Source: a virus. Taken from it: a DNA stretch of 64,000 nt. The translations under genes and the position numbers were made by a program. Position 1 is the first letter of the stretch. Each line of letters begins with the position of its first letter. Location of the stretch: the IMG/VR virus record IMGVR_UViG_3300007734_000755, positions 50,838 to 114,837 of that record; one strand, written 5' to 3'. The notes beneath the pieces are model-generated. The model ran no database searches and was not told where the DNA came from. It worked only from the letters and a program-made list of their open reading frames with translations. Of this stretch, positions 60,992-64,000 are shown one piece after another.

Positions 60992-61337
60992 TTGTTGTTC
61001 TTCCTTCTATTTTCAAGATGTAACACCTAAAACAGGAATTAAATTTCTGCATATAAATTTCATCTTCTGACTTGTATGCCTGTTTGTTGCACAATAAACA
61101 ATTTTTGAAATTGTTCTTATTAACTAGCTTTTCCTTCATTATAAACCCACCCTGATCAACACATTGTTCGTGTGGTTGTTGTCTATAGTATTTCTCTACA
61201 GATCTAACTTGATCAAGATAGACTTTTTCTTTTTCGGGAGTCCAAAGGTCTGATGGGTTTAATATGGCCTGTTGCCCATATTTTTCTTCAATAGCCTTCT
61301 CTAGGGCCGAAATTTGTTTATAATCATAATTCGGCAT
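60972..61337 (-). CDS. small Cys-containing protein, 121 aa
   Basis: It starts MPNYDYKQISALEKAIEEKY, with CLLCNKQAY and FNSCFRCYILK, two CxxC pairs in the second half that suggest a zinc knuckle. ATG at 61337 has AAGGA five bases upstream; an upstream TTG at 61463 would read through the 51-residue gene in another frame. Function unknown. Confidence 0.65.
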   Translation of the reverse strand: MPNYDYKQISALEKAIEEKYGQQAILNPSDLWTPEKEKVYLDQVRSVEKYYRQQPHEQCVDQGGFIMKEKLVNKNNFKNCLLCNKQAYKSEDEIYMQKFNSCFRCYILKIEGRTTNGRNSK

Positions 61338-61344
61338 CAGTTCC

Positions 61345-61500
61345 TTACTTCTTTGGTTCTTGCGCGCCCTTACGGACCTTCTCGCTCCAACCCTTAGTGT
61401 TGGGGTCGCCTGGCTTCGGCCAATTATGGCCTTTTCCGCCGGGAGCTTGAGTAAATGGAGCAACCTTTCCTGGTCCGCTTCCTTTCTGTTGTTCTGCCAT
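61345..61500 (-). CDS. small basic protein, 51 aa
   Basis: A frame of 51 codons beginning MAEQQKGSGPGKVAPFTQAP and ending GWSEKVRKGAQEPKK. AGGAGG eight bases before the ATG is ideal, and a late-promoter-like element lies just upstream, so it is probably the first gene of the packaging operon. The composition (Gly, Lys, Pro) implies a disordered protein. Function unknown. Confidence 0.65.
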   Translation of the reverse strand: MAEQQKGSGPGKVAPFTQAPGGKGHNWPKPGDPNTKGWSEKVRKGAQEPKK

Positions 61501-61524
61501 AATAAATCCTCCTAAGATTGTGTA

Positions 61525-61533
61525 GTAAATAGT
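61525..61533 (-). promoter_or_regulatory. late-promoter-like element 8
   Basis: Coding-strand ACTATTTAC lies 25 bases before the 51-residue gene, at the head of the packaging genes. Confidence 0.55.
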
Positions 61534-61539
61534 GTTAAA

Positions 61540-61998
61540 TTACTTAAACTTCTCGTATAAATAGATTGAACCGCCGCCAATGATGGCTCCAATTGCTATC
61601 CCTATTGTCATCCACAATTTAGAGTTGTCATCTCGAATCACTATAGGCGGCCTTTGTTTGTTCAAGAGATCAAGGAGTCCCTTCTTCTCTTTGTCACAGT
61701 TGGCTAGAGATAGATTCAATATATTGATCTGCGAGTCAGAAAAAGTCTTTTGTTGTGATTTCTCCAGGAGACATTTTTCTGCATCTCTCTTGGTACGAAA
61801 TTCTTCCTTTGTTTGGCAACTAGCGTTTGTGTATTCTAGTTCTGCTTGAATAACTGCGTCTGCCTGATAATTATACAGTATTCCATCATAGGGAGATTCT
61901 TCCCCCTTCTTTATGGGGTACACGCAGGGTCCCAACGGTTGTTGTCCGAATGCCGTGACTGGAATTATCAAAAGCAAAAGAAAAGCCATTACTTTCAT
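61540..61998 (-). CDS. membrane protein with signal peptide and C-terminal anchor, 152 aa
   Basis: A hydrophobic signal-like N-terminus (MAFLLLLIIPVTAFGQ), a Cys-containing charged middle, and a C-terminal transmembrane helix (LWMTIGIAIGAIIGGGSIYL). It overlaps the previous gene by four bases. Together with that gene it could be a spanin-like lysis pair or a virion-associated membrane pair. The predicted cleavage is not a lipobox. Confidence 0.62.
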   Translation of the reverse strand: MKVMAFLLLLIIPVTAFGQQPLGPCVYPIKKGEESPYDGILYNYQADAVIQAELEYTNASCQTKEEFRTKRDAEKCLLEKSQQKTFSDSQINILNLSLANCDKEKKGLLDLLNKQRPPIVIRDDNSKLWMTIGIAIGAIIGGGSIYLYEKFK

Positions 61999-62447
61999 TT
62001 TGGGATGTCCTTCTTATAGACTTCAATCCCAAACCTCTTGTAAATGTCTTCGGCTCTAGAATCGGGATTTTTTGTGATGGATTTTGTTAAAGAAGTAATC
62101 CTAGCAGTCTTAGAGGTTTTAATCTCCTCGAACGCCTTGAGCTCCTCGCTGTTTAATATCTCTATCCTCTGATTATAAATATCCATTTCAGATTTTAGAG
62201 CTTCTTCTGTTTCCCTGCCGACTCTTTGGACTTCTTGAACGAATTTAGAATTATCGGCTTCGTTCTTAGATAGAAGTGATATTAGTTCTTGTGAAAATTT
62301 TAATTGAGATTCCTCAGATTGCTTCAGGTATTGGAGTCTCGTATCCGATTCGTTGGTTGAAAAATGCTTATACATCAAAACGATTAACACAACCAATAAT
62401 ACGTTTAATATATATGACCAATATTTTTTTGCAAAAATTAAGAACAT
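61995..62447 (-). CDS. membrane-anchored coiled-coil protein (i-spanin-like), 150 aa
   Basis: An N-terminal transmembrane helix (about 12-26, ILNVLLVVLIVLMYK) followed by a long charged periplasmic-type helix. This is the layout of inner-membrane spanins (Rz). The overlapping downstream gene has a signal peptide and could be the outer partner. Not proven; other single-pass proteins share this layout. Confidence 0.62.
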   Translation of the reverse strand: MFLIFAKKYWSYILNVLLVVLIVLMYKHFSTNESDTRLQYLKQSEESQLKFSQELISLLSKNEADNSKFVQEVQRVGRETEEALKSEMDIYNQRIEILNSEELKAFEEIKTSKTARITSLTKSITKNPDSRAEDIYKRFGIEVYKKDIPK

Positions 62448-62469
62448 AAAGATATACTCCCTATGTTAA

Positions 62470-64000
62470 CTAGTTTACGGAGGCAAACCCGTCCTCGTTC
62501 TTTTGGACTTCAATTATTTTATCCACAGAATCTTTCAATGTTTCAAGGTGGGTAACGAGCAGAACGACCTTGAATTCACTCTTAATCATGTCAAGAACTC
62601 TAACAAACCCCTCCAGATGTTCAGCGTCTAGCGACGTTGCCGGTTCATCCAGGATAAAGATATCGCTAACCGGAAGGCTTCCACATTTGACCAGTGCCAA
62701 CCGTATCGCCATAGCAACAAGAGATTTTTCTGCGCCAGAGCAATTTTCTATTGATCTAGATAAATATCCGGGATGACTAATATAAATTTCTAATTTTCCA
62801 TCTTCATTTTCAAAATTTGCTTCAAAATCAACAACGTTGCACAACAACTTGTTGATTTCTTCGTTTATGATCGGAAGACTCTTCTTTATCAACTCAAAAG
62901 GGATCCCGTTATTGTGAACACATTTTAGGAATAATTCATATACAGAATATTCTTTATTTAATCTTTCCAGTTCTGCCTTTTGCTCCTCAAGTCCAAGTAT
63001 GATCTGTTCTGTGGCGGCAACTTTTTTTATTGCCTCTAATTTATCCCTCACGCCAGCAGCTATGTGCTGATTAATTATTTTAATTTCATCCTCAACGGCT
63101 AGTTTGTTCTCTCTCAGTTCATTGATATTCTCATAGAATTCCCTACTATCTTCATATTTTTTTAGGTTATTATTGATAATATTCAAGTTGTCTATATGCT
63201 TTCTTAAATTTTCGTTTTCTTCATTGAGAATTAATTTATACTTGAGAAGAAGAATTTCCGATTCGGCAATAGTATCCTTAAGGGAAGTAAATGAATTTAA
63301 TTTACTCTGTGCGTTATGAGACCTGAGGGTTTCTATTTCTTCTGTCATTTTTTCTAATTCTTGCTGTAAGGCTAAGAATTCGCTCTTGATAGTAATTGAT
63401 AGTTTTTGTGACTCTAGGGCACTTTTCTTGAAGGAACAGTCGTTGAATTGTGATGTTCCGCAGGAGGCGAGCTTTATCTTTTCACGATTCTTATTATGCA
63501 TGTCCAAATCTTTCCTTTTGGATGAAATATTAAAAGATAAAATACTATATTGTGAAACCAGAGCAGCTTCTTTATTTTTTATATCTAGTAGCCACTCGAC
63601 ATCGATTAATGATTTCTCTTGTTCTAATAAATCAAGAGAGTCTGTTCGTCTTTCTATACTCAATTCCTGTCTACTAATTTCAGCATGGCATTTCTCTACC
63701 AGATCTTCAAAATAAGACTTTTTTCGCTCCAGATCTTTAAGGTTTATATTAATATCTACCTTTGTAATTCCATCGTCTAGTCTTTGGACTTCCAACATCT
63801 TCTCATCTCGGGCTTTCTTTAAACTCTCCATGTTCTCTTCGATCTCATGGAGATTAACATCTAAAATTTCTTTTTTTGTTACAGCTTCGAACAGCAACTT
63901 AGAATAATCCTTAACTTGAAGTTTTTTGATTAAAGACTTTAATTCATTCGCTTCTTGATTAGCCGGCTTGTGTTTTCTTTCAAATACTTGTAGATCCAGG
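62470..64000 (-). CDS. 46: SbcC/Rad50-type recombination ATPase, gp46-like, 3' part
   Basis: The frame is open to the right edge, so the N-terminal Walker A half is outside the window. The visible part is a long coiled coil (residues with Glu, Lys and Leu repeats), then a C-terminal ATPase lobe with SGAEKSLVAMAIRLALVK (signature), FILDEPATSLD (Walker B and D-loop) and LLVTHL (switch His). It works with a gp47-like nuclease, expected outside the window, in end resection and recombination. Two Cys are near the coiled-coil turn, but no CxxC hook. Confidence 0.88.
   Translation of the reverse strand, partial: LDLQVFERKHKPANQEANELKSLIKKLQVKDYSKLLFEAVTKKEILDVNLHEIEENMESLKKARDEKMLEVQRLDDGITKVDININLKDLERKKSYFEDLVEKCHAEISRQELSIERRTDSLDLLEQEKSLIDVEWLLDIKNKEAALVSQYSILSFNISSKRKDLDMHNKNREKIKLASCGTSQFNDCSFKKSALESQKLSITIKSEFLALQQELEKMTEEIETLRSHNAQSKLNSFTSLKDTIAESEILLLKYKLILNEENENLRKHIDNLNIINNNLKKYEDSREFYENINELRENKLAVEDEIKIINQHIAAGVRDKLEAIKKVAATEQIILGLEEQKAELERLNKEYSVYELFLKCVHNNGIPFELIKKSLPIINEEINKLLCNVVDFEANFENEDGKLEIYISHPGYLSRSIENCSGAEKSLVAMAIRLALVKCGSLPVSDIFILDEPATSLDAEHLEGFVRVLDMIKSEFKVVLLVTHLETLKDSVDKIIEVQKNEDGFASVN

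Noticed and set aside
55-61533. Reading the late-type sites as T4 TATAAATA promoters on the plus strand
   Set aside because: On the plus strand they would fire against every gene. Their fixed position 18-31 bases before minus-strand start codons supports the coding-strand reading.
62470-63897. TTG at 63897 as the start of the gp46-like gene
   Set aside because: The frame stays open to the window edge and the ATPase needs an N-terminal Walker A lobe, so the gene begins outside the window.
1-64000. tRNA genes, CRISPR arrays, insertion sequences, integrase or attachment sites
   Set aside because: No cloverleaf-like segment in the short gaps, no repeat-spacer pattern, no transposase or integrase motif, and no duplicated attachment-like sequence found by eye.

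Overview
The window is an internal piece of the genome of a T4-like tailed phage (myovirus). All convincing genes lie on the minus strand, so transcription runs from position 64000 towards 1. Genes are tightly packed, with many ATGA or TAATG stop/start overlaps, and no gap reaches 300 bases. I see no tRNA, rRNA, CRISPR array or insertion sequence. The backbone is AT-rich. The host is not given by the sequence. One cargo lipoprotein (43.3-45.4 kb) has MopE-type metal-binding motifs and NHL-like propeller repeats common in Myxococcota and other former Deltaproteobacteria, which hints at such a host but does not prove it.

Layout in transcription order. (1) 64.0-61.5 kb: the 3' part of an SbcC/gp46 recombination ATPase and two small membrane proteins resembling a spanin pair. 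(2) 61.5-41.5 kb: packaging and head genes: small proteins, terminase gp17, portal gp20, two unknowns, four fibre or decoration proteins, prohead protease gp21, a ribosomal protein bS21 homologue, scaffold gp22, major capsid gp23, a lipoprotein and neck proteins. (3) 41.5-27.6 kb: tail genes: a WCTA/HRxDGPA protein, gp15-like, sheath gp18, two tube proteins, a gp26-like zinc protein with a possible frameshifted partner, a tape-measure candidate, gp53 and large baseplate-associated proteins. (4) 27.5-18.0 kb: DNA metabolism: an exonuclease-less family A polymerase, an FtsZ/tubulin-like protein, gp32-like SSB, UvsX, a 5'-3' exonuclease, DnaB-type helicase, a B12-type ribonucleotide reductase and a DNA methyltransferase. 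(5) 18.0-1 kb: accessory and nucleotide genes: a holin-like protein, small unknowns, a GroES-like candidate, an HExxH membrane protein, PurA-like synthetase, an imported GC-rich DUF551 gene, a phosphatase-kinase, P-loop kinase, ThyX, a tandem family of four small paralogues, an AAA+ ATPase, a complete DnaE-type polymerase, dUTPase, thioredoxin, an IMPDH/GMP reductase family enzyme and a sigma-region-4-like zinc protein.

The genes form a self-sufficient lytic programme: nucleotide supply (RNR, ThyX, dUTPase, purine enzymes), replication and recombination, then virion assembly. Two kinds of regulatory signal are visible. Sigma70-like promoters precede RNR, thyX and dut and a small operon at 17.7 kb. 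A repeated coding-strand element with core CTATTTA(T/C) lies 18-31 bases upstream of virion, internal or lysis-type genes and looks like a late promoter.

The most interesting signals are an N-terminal leader shared by otherwise unrelated proteins (helix ending LSE, LRE or LAE) that looks like a T4 capsid-targeting/protease-cleavage tag, the four-gene tandem paralogue array, the FtsZ/tubulin-like protein, phage bS21, a MopE lipoprotein inside the head-neck block, and a putative +1 frameshift after the gp26-like gene.
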